A stretch of DNA of 64,000 nucleotides from Castanopsis chinensis (taxonomy: Eukaryota; Streptophyta; Magnoliopsida; Fagales; Fagaceae): contig JAVQMG010000129.1 of assembly GCA_032878915.1 (NCBI GenBank), forward strand, positions 1,248,001 to 1,312,000. The letters run 5' to 3'. Under the pieces are notes generated by a model. It worked only from the letters and a program-made list of their open reading frames with translations. It had not been told where the DNA came from and did no database searches. Of the stretch, positions 48,180-59,165 are shown piece after piece (position 1 is the first letter of the stretch; every line of letters begins with the position of its first letter). The position numbers and the translations under genes are program-made.

Positions 48180-49085
48180 GGGCCTACACACTCTACTTGC
48201 AACATGGCTTAAGTAGATGGGATTCCAATATTCAATTGGAAGATTCATGATCTTGATCCAGATTGGGAGTTGCTTTGGAGAAAAATCAAGAAGTTTCATA
48301 CCCACGTGTCATTTGCAAAGAATTAGCGGTTTGTATGCAATATGCCACCCCTTAGCCTCAAGGACTGCATCTCTGCTCTTCAAATCATCAAACTTTAGGT
48401 GAAATAATCCATTATCAAGAGAGAATACCTCCACCCAACCAAACAGACGCCAGAGATCTTGAACAGACTTCTTGACTAAGAGAAAAGGAAGTGGCTTCTC
48501 CAAGAGTTGGCCTACCAAATTAGTAAACCACTTAGCAATCCCTTCTTGCACGGGTGGCTTTTCTACAATTCTACCATTGGTTTTAAGAGAAGCATGGTAC
48601 TGTAGCGAAGTAGCCACATTCTGATCTTCATGGAAAATCAACTTCCAATCCAAGATGGGCTGGGAGGACAATCCATGGGTTGCCATCTCAAGCCCCTTTG
48701 TTTTCCCAACCAAGTCATTTCCATTTTGGGTTCATCCATATTGTTGTAAAGGGCCTGAAGGCCCACACCACTACAAATAGATATGCTTACATTTAAGTCA
48801 CAGTTCACTTCATCAGCAAGAGAACAACAAGGAGCCAATCTCTGCTGCAATCTAACACCATCATCGTCCATTGCAGGAATCACTTTCTTGTCCTCAGCAG
48901 AGATGCTTTGGTCCGAAAAACTGTTCTGTAGGTTAGGACCCATAGAGATATCTTCGTTACTCGTATCAGCACTATTTCTTCTTGGTAAGATCGTTTCACC
49001 ATTCTGAATTGCTGAGGGTTGAGGCAATCTCTGTGCATGTCCAAGCCCTTTACCTTGACTTCCTTTTATTTCCATGCTCAATCAA

Positions 49086-51288
49086 TTCTTTAAAAGATGA
49101 TGAGTTTGGGTTGATACAATCAACCTTGAATTGAAGAATTTTGCAAGAAATTAAAAAAAAAAACTCAAGGATGTGTTTGGATACTTGAATTTGGATTTTA
49201 AATTAGTGGATTTGGAATGCCTTGATTCTAAATTTATAGATTTTAAATTTCCATGTTTGGATTTATTTTATAAATAGGAGGATTTGAAATTCCAAAAATT
49301 GAAATCTATTGTTTAGATGCTATGATTAGGTTCTGTTAATGGTGAACCTTTGGGTTTGTAGCTGAATTCGAGGACAGCTGAGGCCTCCAAGATATTAGGG
49401 AGATTAGGGAATAATTAGAAATGCAAGTAAAATGAAAGTGTATTCTCATTGCTTGAGTTCTCAGGTACAAGCTCAAAAAAAAGGTAAGAGCCAATAGGCT
49501 ATTTTTACAAACTACACAATTGTGCGTACTTCTAACTGATCTAACTGCTTCTTGCCAGCTGTCCTATCCATACTAACAAATTAACAGCAGATCTCTATCA
49601 AACATCTGACTAATAATTGTAACATGTGATCTAATCCACAACTAGTTGCAATGCACCATATAGCAACTGCCATGACTAACAAATATCAACTGTAGGCAAT
49701 TGTTACTAACCGTATTAACTGTCATGCAACTGTAACAGCAGCAACTGTTGTACCACAGTTCATACAGCAGCTTGCATTAACAACACTCTTTACCAGTGCC
49801 TTGACAAGCTATAATAACTTATAAATTTGGGTTTGAAATCCTCTTTCTTCCAAAATGACTTTAATTGACCAAGATACACTCTACAACCTCCAAATTGTCT
49901 CCTAAAATCTTTTAAATGATCGAAATACCTTCGAAACCTCTAAAATGACAAAAGTACCCCGGAGATATCTAAAATGCGAAAAATAGCTCCAAAATCCTTG
50001 AAATAACTAAAGCACCATCAAAACCTCCAAAATAATCAAAATAGCCCCAAACTAATAAAATGAGCAAAATAATCTTGAAATATCCAAAATAGTCAATATA
50101 CCTCGAAAACCACTAAAATGATAAGGCTATTGTGGTCATTTTGTGGTTTTAGGGTGTTCTAATCATTTTGGAGAGTGGCTAAGGATTTCTGAAATTCCAT
50201 GAGTTGGATGTTATTTCAAATCCATGAATTAGGTTTTAAAATCCTTGGTGGATTTAACCTAAATCCAAATCGTTTGACCTTTTCTAAACTATCTAAATAA
50301 GATATTTTGATTTTAGAACCCAAATCCAAATACACAGGGCTTAAATCTTGCTATCCAAATGAACCATTGGAACTCTATGTGAATATTTGAACTTGGCTAA
50401 CATGCACTGAAGCTGTAACTGTTGTAACTACCTCTCTTTCCTTTTCCTTTTATGAGTTTTAAACTTTAAATGGAATGTTATAAAAGAGGTGGCCCCACTT
50501 TTAGCTCTCATACATGGAACCCCAATGGCGAATTTCACCTCACAGACCTAATAATCTTTAATTAGGCTACAAAGGCCATTGTTTAAATGGAAAAAACACC
50601 CTTTTGGTCCCTATATTTTGGCCTTATTTTCAATTTGGTCCTCAAGTTTTCACAGCTATCATTTTTGTACTTATATTTTTAAACTTGCTGTCATTTTAAT
50701 CCATGCTGTCATCTTACTTATGAAAAATGCTATTTTTAAACAAGTAGTGCAGTCATTTAGCCAATTAGGCGTTTTCCATAAGTGAGATGGCGGTAGGGAC
50801 CAAAATGACAGCAAGTTTGAAAATATAAAGACCAAAATGAAAGTTGTAAAAACTTGAGGACCGAATTCAAAATAAGGCCAAAATATAGGGACCAAAAAAA
50901 GTGTTATTGACTGGTTAAATTTAAGATAATATAGTGTTACCAATTAAGAGTTCATCCCACGTATTGTACGGAAAATTTTACTAAAATCTCATAATGCTTT
51001 TGATCAAATATTGGTAGTGGGTTATCATTAAGTATGTTTCCTCACCTAAGCAAAGCTGACATGCATACATGCATGTACTTTCTAAAAGGTTAAACTAATT
51101 TCTCGTAAAAAAAAATAAAACTAAAATTAATGATAGCTCTAAGATCTAAGAGTTAAATGCCATTTATTTTCTAATGGATGTAAGTTGTAATGCATACAAC
51201 TAGAAAACTTGAATTTATTTTATTTATGTATTTATGTTTCCAGCTAGTCCCACTCATAATGTTTTTTTTTTTTCTCTGTGATTGGCAG
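49086..51288. other. Rest of TNL intron 1: MITE-like units
   Basis: About 49168-50341 is bounded by GGATGTGTTTGGATAC and the complement of CCAAATACACAGGGC, a possible Tourist-like unit. Its interior has repeated 'aaaatgac.aaaataccc..aaaacc' words (49850-50130). Within it, 49335-49783 (TGTTAATG...CATTAACA) might be an inserted LTR, but no target duplication was seen. At about 50592-50908 a foldback MITE has long arms containing TTTGGTCCCTATATTTTGGCC on the left and its complement on the right. No gene. Confidence 0.45.
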
Positions 51289-54200
51289 CAATTCTGAATC
51301 TAGAATTGTCGAGAAAGTTTGTGAAGAGATATTAAAAGCTAAATTAAATCGCTCATGCTTATTTGTTGCTAAATACCCCGTTGGAATAGATTATCGTGCA
51401 AAGGCCATAGAATCGCTTTTGCATACCAAGCCAAATGATGTTCAAATGGTAGGGATTCATGGCATGGGGGGTGTAGGCAAGACTACAATCGCAAAAGCTG
51501 TTTATAACAATATGGCTGATCATTTTGATGTAAGCATCTTTCTAGAGAATGTTAGAGAAGAGTCAGGGACAAAAGAAGGCATAATCCAACTACAAAAGAA
51601 ACTTCTTTCTAAATTCTTAGGGGATGGATTTCATTTGGGTAGTGTACCTGAAGGAACCAAAAAGATAGAGGATGCACTTTGTAGTCATAAGGTTCTAATA
51701 GTTATTGATGATGTGGATAAAGAGAAACAAATAGAAAATTTGCTTGGAGGTGGTGATTGGTTTGCTGCAGGAAGTAGAATCATTATAACAACAAGAGACA
51801 AACAAGTGCTAAACATTCTTGAAAACCCTCATTACTTCAAGGTTGAGGAAATGGATCAACATGAAGCTCTTGAACTCTTCAGTAAGCATGCGTTCCACAA
51901 AAATGAACCTGATGCAGCTTATTTGCAACTTGCAAAGCAAATTTTAAGTTATGCCAATGGCCTTCCATTAGCTCTAGAAATAATAGGTTCTAGTTTACGG
52001 GGAAAAAGTATTTCTGAATGGCAAAGTGAATTAGATAAGTATGAAAGAATTATTAACAAAGGAATTCAAGATGTACTCAAAGTAAGTTATGAAGGATTGG
52101 ACAAAATTGAGCAGGATGTTTTCCTCGATATTGCATGTTTCTTCAAGGGATTCGACAGGGATTATGTTGTGAATATGTTAGAAGCTTGCGGACAATTTCC
52201 AAATACTGTTATTCCAAAACTTATTGATAGGTGTCTCATAACTGTCGATCAATTTGGCAAATTGTCGATGCATGACTTAGTACGAGATATGGGTAGGGGA
52301 ATTGTCCAAGAAGAATCTCCATATAATGCTGGACAACGTAGCAGGCTATGGCATCATACGGATGCTCTTGAAGTACTCATTGGAAATACGGTATAATTCT
52401 TTTGCTTTGCTTTGCCCTATTTTTTTTTTTTCTTTTTCTTTTTTTCACAAGGCATATGTAGTGAATTTTAGTTTTCATTGTTTCTTTTTGCCCTTTTTAA
52501 TGCTGAGCAAAATGTACGTTTATCAATATCTTTTTAAAAAAAAAAAATTGTAACTCATTATTCTTTAGGTGAATTTTGTTGTGTAGTACTTAATGCTTTA
52601 TCCAAACAGGGGACAGTTAACATTCGAGGCCTAATGTTGTGCCCGCCTGAACCAACAACAGTGCAATTGGAAGCTGAAGTTTTCAAAAACATGAAAAATC
52701 TCAAATTTCTTATAGTTCGTAATGTAAAAATTCTTGGGGGCCTTGAATATCTCCCCAATGGGTTAAGGTTGCTTGATTGGCCTGATTATACTTTTCCCTT
52801 GCCGGCTACTTTTTGTCCCCAACTACTTGTTGAACTCAACATGCCATATAGTCACATCAAATTGGAGGAGCCATTCAAGCAGGTATGATTATTAGTATTT
52901 ATGAATTATGATTTCATTAAATTTTTATTTAAAAGATAATTTTGAATTTTTTTCCTTCTATAGGAGATCCAGTTCAAAAATATGGAATATATTAGGTGTG
53001 AATCTTGTGAAACCATTATGAAGTTTCCTGCCATGTGCACCCCAAACTTAAAGGAATTGAATCTTTCTGAGTGTAAAGAATTAGTTGAGGTTCATGAATC
53101 GGTTAGAAATCTTGATAAGCTTGAATTATTGATCCTCAAAGGTTGTGAACAACTTCAAACTCTTCCGAGAAGCCTTATGCTAAGATCTCTTCGTTATTTT
53201 GATCTTCGTGATTGCTCAAGGCTTGAGAAGTTTCCCAATATTCTGCCAGGAATGGAAAGTTTACAAATATTATTATTGTCGAGGACCGGTATTAAAGGGT
53301 TGCCTTCATCAATTGGGAACCTCATTGGGCTTGAGAAGTTAGACCTAAGTTATTGTCAAAACCTTATGGATCTTCCAGATAGTATCTATAAATTGCAACA
53401 TCTTAGAGTATTTGAGATTTGTGGTTGTACCAGTCTGAAGATTGATAGAAGACTGATGAGTAATTCTTTTGGTAGCTTGCCTGGTTATGGGTTTCTTAAG
53501 TTGAAATATCTGAATCTCAGCAACTGTGAAAATCTAACCGAATTAGATTTTTTAATGATGCCTGATTACTTCCCTGAATTGAAATATCTATATCTAGATG
53601 GAACCAATATTGGTATGATCCCTGAAAGCATTAACAAATTTGCTAGATTAAGAAGAATTGGAATAGAAAATTGCATGCAACTTCAGGAAATTCCTAGGCT
53701 TCCACAAGCTATAAGAATAGTGTGCGCAATGAACTGCCCATTGCTGAATTCATGGTCATTAAGCAGTTTATTAAGTCAGGTCTATCTCTCTCTCTCTCTC
53801 TTTCTCAAAGTTTTGAAGAAACATTTTCCTTACCTACACCAAATTCATTACTATGCTAAATTGCAGTTTCTTGTATTTGCTAATTTTAAGCAGGCTGGAG
53901 AAATTCTAGGGATTTTACCAAAGAGAATTTGTCAAGGTGCAAGAGGCAACATATTAATTGATCCACAGTCATCAAACAGACTATCACATCAGTTTGTTCC
54001 CTCTCCCTTGGTCTTTGAAGACTTTGCATCTGAAACTGAAGGCTCTAGATCTGAAGATGAGGACATTCATTGTGAAATTATACTACCAGGAGTTGATATA
54101 CCAAAGTGGTTCAAATATCGAAGTGTTGGACATTCCATATCATTCAGGGTTGGTCCAAAATTTCCAGAATTAGCCATCTGTATTGCTTTTGGACCGGAGG

Positions 54201-54775
54201 CACATAGAGGTGGATTTGTTTGTGAAGTTTACCTTACCATCAATGACTGTAAAAAACGTATCAATGTTTTAAATTGCAAAAAAGAAGTTTGTGATCATTT
54301 GTGGCTATTTTCTAAATCTCATAGGGAATTGCAAAAGCAAATGAATGACTCAAATCCATCTAACTGGAATCACGCTGAGGTTGTATGTAATTTATATTTT
54401 CCTGATGGAGGAGAAAGTATTCCTGCTTTCATAAAAGGGTGCGGGGTCCATGTAGATTGTGCCTGTCATCCTCAAAATTCTGATTTCTTCAATGATAACT
54501 ATGAAAATGTTATTGACAACTCAAGACAGGAAAGTCGCTGTATGGTGTTGAACATTGTAAATGTTACAGAAAATATGGCACCTAGTGAACTAGAGATGCA
54601 ACACAAATGCCACTCCACCAACATTGGGTCTGACTTAGGTCTGGGCTGGCCAGTTTCAGAATTTGACTCAACCAACAGTAGTGGGTTTGATTTGGGTTTG
54701 TCTTCAATGACCTATACCTTTTTGAAAGATGACTCTGACTTCAATGTGTTGAAGAAAATGAGAAAATCATGTTGA
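51289..54775 (+). CDS. NB-ARC, LRR and C-JID exons of the TNL resistance protein
   Basis: Exons 51289-52390, 52610-52882 and 52964-54775 follow the TIR exon in phase; with the MITE removed the protein is 1219 aa. It is an intracellular immune receptor. NB-ARC motifs in order: P-loop GMGGVGKTT (aa ~216), kinase-2 VLIVIDDVD, RNBS-B GSRIIITTRD, GLPLALEIIG, RNBS-D-like FLDIACFFKGF, and MHD as SMHDLVRDMG. The 52610 exon carries the NL linker. The last exon carries LRRs (for example LKELNLSECKELVEVHESV, LEKLDLSYCQNLMDLPDSI) and a post-LRR C-JID region starting IILPGVDIPKWF. All motifs look intact and no stop interrupts these exons. Positions 53780-53893 may be an additional intron of 114 nt. An intact TIR exon is lacking in this allele because of the MITE. 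Confidence 0.9.
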
Positions 54776-56300
54776 AAAAATAAGCGTGAAAGTATTTTCT
54801 TCTTCATTGCCATTTGACTTCTGTTGTGTTGTTTAATGACCAGGTATGTCTCTTTCTTTAGTAGCATTGTTTCTTTTGCATATTTAAGTGCCTTCTCCTC
54901 TTCTCTCTCTCTCTCTCTCTAATAAGTTACACACACTTCTTGATCAACTTAAGTTTGTTGTTCTTATAAAAAAAAAGGTTTTTTGTTCTTATCCATTACT
55001 CCATTGATAGAGTTATCATTTCATTTTGGCATAATATGTGAAATAGGATTTTGGTTTATAACATTTGGCACCAATTTTGAAAATTAATCACATGTTGGGG
55101 TCCAAAAGTACCCATTTCACGTGTGTACACCTTTCTTGGTCACAATATCCGTGCTTCTTTTGAAGGTACTCATGTTTGAATAAATCTAGCTGAGCCTACG
55201 TCCCCCTTATAAGGATATGTATTAGGATTGGAAGTTTCAGAATTTGATGTATTCTACTCTAGAAATAAGGATGCAGACTCATCATCATCATCACCACACT
55301 TGACCAAAGGAATTTTCATCGTACGACACTTTTAAGATAAATTTCTAGTGGATGTCGATTCCATTTTCTGGTGGACAAGTCTTAGCAATTAATCAAATTT
55401 CCAAAAATAAAAGGAAAACTGTCCTAGAAACTGATATTTAGGCTGCAAGAGCTGTGAATTCTCATTAATTGGATATATATATATATATATATATTTGAAA
55501 GGATAGTTTAGTCCATGCCTTTGCAAACTACAAGGTTTTTCAAAAGGACACTCCCTAAACGTTTGTATAAATGACATCCCCCACGGGGTTTGTATAAATG
55601 TAATAGTTAAGTCTATGGCCTCTCAAACTGTGATTTTACTGACAAAATATTCCATTTTTAGAGAAGATTCTTACCTAAACTATGGATGAAATGACACTCC
55701 CCTCCCTTGAGGTTTGTGAATGAATGATACTCTCCCCTCCCCTTGAGACCCGTGAGGTATGCATAATTAATTGGAATATTTTTTTAAAACGGAATATTCT
55801 GTTAGTGCATTTATATAAACCTCAAGAGGGGAGTATCAATTCATGCAACATTTGGGGGAGTCATTTTAGAAAATCTCAAAGAAGGTTGGTGTAATTTACC
55901 AAATATATTGTGCGTGATTAAAGTCTTTACTTCCTAAAACTCCACAAAGAATTTGATCACACATAATATGTGGAGTTTTTAAGATTTTTTATTCATGATC
56001 TGAGCATTAGCCTTTCCTTTTTAGCAATTTAACTGTTCAAGACATTATTTCAGGAATTGGCCAAAAATATCTTCCCTTTTCTTTGAGAGCCTTTTGAGAT
56101 AAACAGTTTGTTGAGTCTAAGTTTAGTTCAACATGGCCTGGTTAATTATGCCTTTGCTGCTGCACTTTGGGCACTCTTGGTAGTAGGTGATCATTTGATT
56201 ATGGGACATGGCTTTGCTTTTTCATGCATGTTTTTTTTTTTTAATATATAATTGAAAAATCAGAATGTCACTCCATATAATTACAGTGTGGAAATTGTAT
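54776..56300. other. Downstream TNL flank, no gene
   Basis: The 3'UTR of the TNL gene probably lies in the first few hundred bases. Beyond it are (CT)n at 54904-54921, (AT)n at 55471-55494, and a repetitive stretch at 55495-55900 of 'TTTGTATAAATG', 'CCTTGAGGTTTG' and 'CCTCAAGAGGGGAGT' words in both orientations, suggesting a foldback element. No coding region. Confidence 0.4.
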
Positions 56301-56303
56301 TTT

Positions 56304-56412
56304 GGGGTTCAAGAGATACCCAGTGGTTCTACATTTCTTGTGGTGCTTGGGGACTAGGGTTCGAAGCCCACCACTCCCCTGCCCCTACTTACCTATCAAA
56401 AAAGAAATTACA
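56304..56412 (+). mobile_element. SINE-like, tRNA-derived unit
   Basis: Contains GGGTTCGAAGCCC, a good B-box of an RNA polymerase III promoter, about 45 bases after a TACCCAGTGGTTC stretch that could be the A-box region. It ends CTACTTACCTATCAAAAAAG, the type of A-rich tail seen in plant SINEs. Target duplications were not resolved. Confidence 0.45.
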
Positions 56413-57715
56413 ATGGGGAAAATGAGGTCATGGTTTCAAACCTATGTGCATGTTGGATTATTATCTTTGAAAATAAATTGTGATTTTTTTATAAATAAAA
56501 AAAACTTAATTTATTAGAATAATTGAAAAAGCATTTTTTTGTTTTGTTTTTATATTAGAAATTTCAAAAATAAACAGGTACAAGTTTCTTGCATCATCAT
56601 CATCATCTCTCTCTCTCTCTCATGCATGCACTCATGCACACACAGAAGTTGTTCACTCTTTGTGATGGGCTTAAATTCATGTTCTAATTTAATACTCCAT
56701 ATAGTTTTGGCATAATGTGTGTATTAGGATTTTGTTCATTAGTCTATTAGCAGTTAGCACCAACTTTGAAAATTCATTGCATACTAGGCAAGGTTTAAAA
56801 TTACCTGTTTCACTTGTCTATTCCTTTTTGGGCCACAATATTATTGCTCCTTTCATAGATACTCGTGATATGGCTTATTGATTGGGTTATTTAATTATTT
56901 GTGTCTAGTCCAAGATCCAAACACACTCTTCAAGGTTTTCATGGTGTTATAGTGTAGAAGTTTGACATTTTTGCTACCAAAGCAATTAACTTACATTTGG
57001 ATTAACCAGTTTATTCAGTTAAATTGCTATTTTCTATTGTGGTGGCACCATTAGTGATCGTGGTAGGGTGGTTTTGCAGTATGGACGTGAAGTGGCAGTA
57101 CAGAGGTGGTGATTTTGGCGATGACAGTGCTAGTGATAATTTTGTCGTGGTGCTGGTAGTGTGGTCATTATGACAGCAGCAACTTTAATAGTTATTGTGT
57201 TGGCATGGGTGGTGGCAGCAAACATATTGATGGTGTTGATTATGACAGTGATGGTGGGGGGATTAGTGCTGATAGTGAGGCAGTCTTGGCAGAAGCACTG
57301 ATGGTATTGGTTGCACTGGCCTTAATGGAGCTATTGTTGCTGGTAATGTTGGTGATTGTCATAACTTGGTTTTGGAGTTGTGTTTCCATTTATTGTGAAC
57401 ACAAAACTTGTTTCTAAATTTTAAAAAATTATCTCTAAATATCATTTTCCCAAATGATTTTTTTTTTAAACAACACATTTACCAAGTACATTTGTTGCCA
57501 TTTGTTGGGGGGGGGGGGGGGGGGGTGTTGAGATTACATATTGTTCTTTAAAATCATGAATATCAAACTATCCTACTAGTTAACGCGCAAAATGCTTGTT
57601 AATTGTACATTTTCATATTGAACTCAACTCTACATAGGCTATCATTATGATTGTTGTTGTTGTTGGTGTTATTATTAGGTAGCAGTTTGTTAGTGACGTA
57701 TTCTTGTGTCTTCCA
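56413..57715. other. Intergenic DNA with GGT-rich tract and G run
   Basis: Positions 57030-57370 are an irregular GGTGGTGAT-like low-complexity tract that gives a spurious frame of small residues. A run of ~19 G lies at 57507-57525. No gene. Confidence 0.45.
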
Positions 57716-58012
57716 AGTGCAGGAAAACATCTGCTTCCTAGAGAGAGCTAGAAGCAACTCAGCAAGGAGGGACAGAATCAGTCAATTGGAGAAATTCTAT
57801 ATGGAAATGGCATTGCGGAAGGAATTACAGGTATTGACATCTTAAACTTGCCTTACTTTTAATTTACTGTTGGGTTGGAATAAAAACATCCCATTTAATA
57901 AACAGAAAAAGGGTCGGAAGCACAAATTATGTGAAGATGAGATTTTTTGTCCCACGTCTAAACCAGTATACAAGTTGGCAGCCAGAACACAAACATTGAA
58001 AAGGTTTGTTTT
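57716..58012 (+). pseudogene. UTP11-like (U3 snoRNP component) C-terminal fragment
   Basis: Two pieces separated by a GT-AG intron (57831-57905). The first reads RRDRISQLEKFYMEMALRKELQ; the second reads KKGRKHKLCEDEIFCPTSKP then VYK. UTP11 proteins, small-subunit processome components, end in LEKLYxDMAxQKELQ and KKGRKRKL.ED...PVYKWRAERKR. Here an extra T after VYK shifts the frame; skipping it gives KWQPEHKH and a stop, matching the family end. A second frameshift and a stop lie before RRDRIS. No upstream exons were found, so this is a fragment. Family recognition is from memory. Confidence 0.55.
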
Positions 58013-58069
58013 ATGATGTTAGCATCTTTCTATGACTCAGTCCCTTACCGATTTCTCAATTAATTGTAT

Positions 58070-59165
58070 GTCTACTTCAGTAAGCCTTCCTACCTTTTAT
58101 CTATTTTTGTTCACTATCACTCAAGCTGTGGCTGATAGATTAGAAAGGATTCAGAGGAATTTTCTATGGAATGTCATCGGAGGAAGAGTTTAAATATCCG
58201 TCAGTTGCTTGGGACAGGGTGTGTTTGCCGGTGGAGGCAGGTGGTTTGGGGATCCGAAAGATTGGGTTGTTTAACCAAGCCTTGCTTGGTAAGTGGTTAT
58301 GGCGGTTCAGGAAGAAAGTTAACTGTTTGTGGTGTCAAGTTATAGCATCCAAATATGGAGAGGCTAGAGGGGCTGGTGCATTAGAGATTGTAGAGGGACT
58401 CATGCATGCGGGATGTGGAAGAATATTAGGGCTGGTGCAGAGAGATTCTTTGGAAATGTGGTGTATGCAGTGGGAGAGGGCCATCAAATTCAGTTCCAGC
58501 ATGATCCTTGGTTTAGGATTATTCCCTAAAGGATCTTTATCCAGATTTGTTTGCGTGTTTTATGTCTAGAGAAGCTTGGATTTCTGATTTGATTTCTTCT
58601 GCATCAGAAAGGGGAAATAGGAGTTGGAATATACAATTTCACTAAGCTTTTCCATGATTGGGACTAGAGGGAGTGTATACTTTTTTTGAGTTTCTTTATT
58701 CCAAACTGCCTAGGGGTGAGGGTGATGATACCTTGATTTGGTAGTTGACTCAGACAAGTGTTTTTGAAGTGAGTTATTATTATATTTTTTTACTAGAGCC
58801 TCCTACTGTTTCTTTCCCTTGGAAGAGCATCTGGTGTATTAAGGTACCTAAAATAGTGCCCTTCTTTTTATGGACAATGGCATGGGGGAGGATTCTTACT
58901 ATTGATAATCTTATTAAAAGGGAATTGCCCCTTGTTAATTGGTGTCGATATGATGAGGAAACTGTAGATCATATTCTACTCCAGTGTAAGTTTTCTCATG
59001 CTTTATGGAGTAAAATTTTTTTGTTGTTGGGATTCAGTGAGTGATGAGCTTGTAGCCTCTCTACTTTTTGCTTGGAGGAATTAGTTGGGAAAACATTTTT
59101 TAAGTATTTGGATTATGGTACAACATGTCTAATACATGCATTTTTGAAGATTTTGAGAGACCCTA
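58070..59165 (+). mobile_element. L1-type LINE fragment (RT C-terminus and zf-RVT)
   Basis: Reads SLPTFYLFLF, ADRLERIQRNFLW, then GGLGIRKIGLFNQALLGKWL with WRF, a typical post-RT region of plant LINEs. After frameshifts come WKSIWCIKVPKIVPFFLW and DEETVDHILLQCKFSHALWS (zf-RVT). It is sense with the TNL, 5'-truncated and non-functional. Confidence 0.75.

Larger units (their letters stand above)
44126..49085 (-). mobile_element. Antisense LINE (DUF4283 ORF1, endonuclease, RT), nested and decayed
   Basis: The order on the minus strand is as for a plant L1 LINE. ORF1 has a DUF4283-type segment (about 48309-48560: WFTNLVGQLLEKPLPFLLV, then KGWHIAYKPLILCK) and continues as PLYVDNVTETNNRLGFA across a TRIM. 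The endonuclease starts near 46891 (MKLLVWNI) with WLMETRVKRDN, KKLDRALVNMNWL and EFLTPGVSKHS. RT begins at FSIGDDKAP (~45470) and continues to LSGLIVNVHKSEVF and SLPVIYLGVPL (44138-44359). RNase H and the 3' end are missing. Many frameshifts. It lies antisense in TNL intron 1. Confidence 0.75.

Noticed and set aside
49335..49783. Solo LTR with TGTTAATG...CATTAACA ends
   Set aside because: Terminal pairing is suggestive, but the flanking five bases (GGTTC and ACACT) do not match, so it was not called as an LTR.
53780..53893. Frameshift or pseudogene signal in the last TNL exon
   Set aside because: The odd hydrophobic stretch is in frame and bounded by splice-like sites, so it is better explained as an intron than as damage.
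57205..57417. 70-codon plus frame
   Set aside because: GGT-rich low-complexity tract with no domain; composition explains the open frame.
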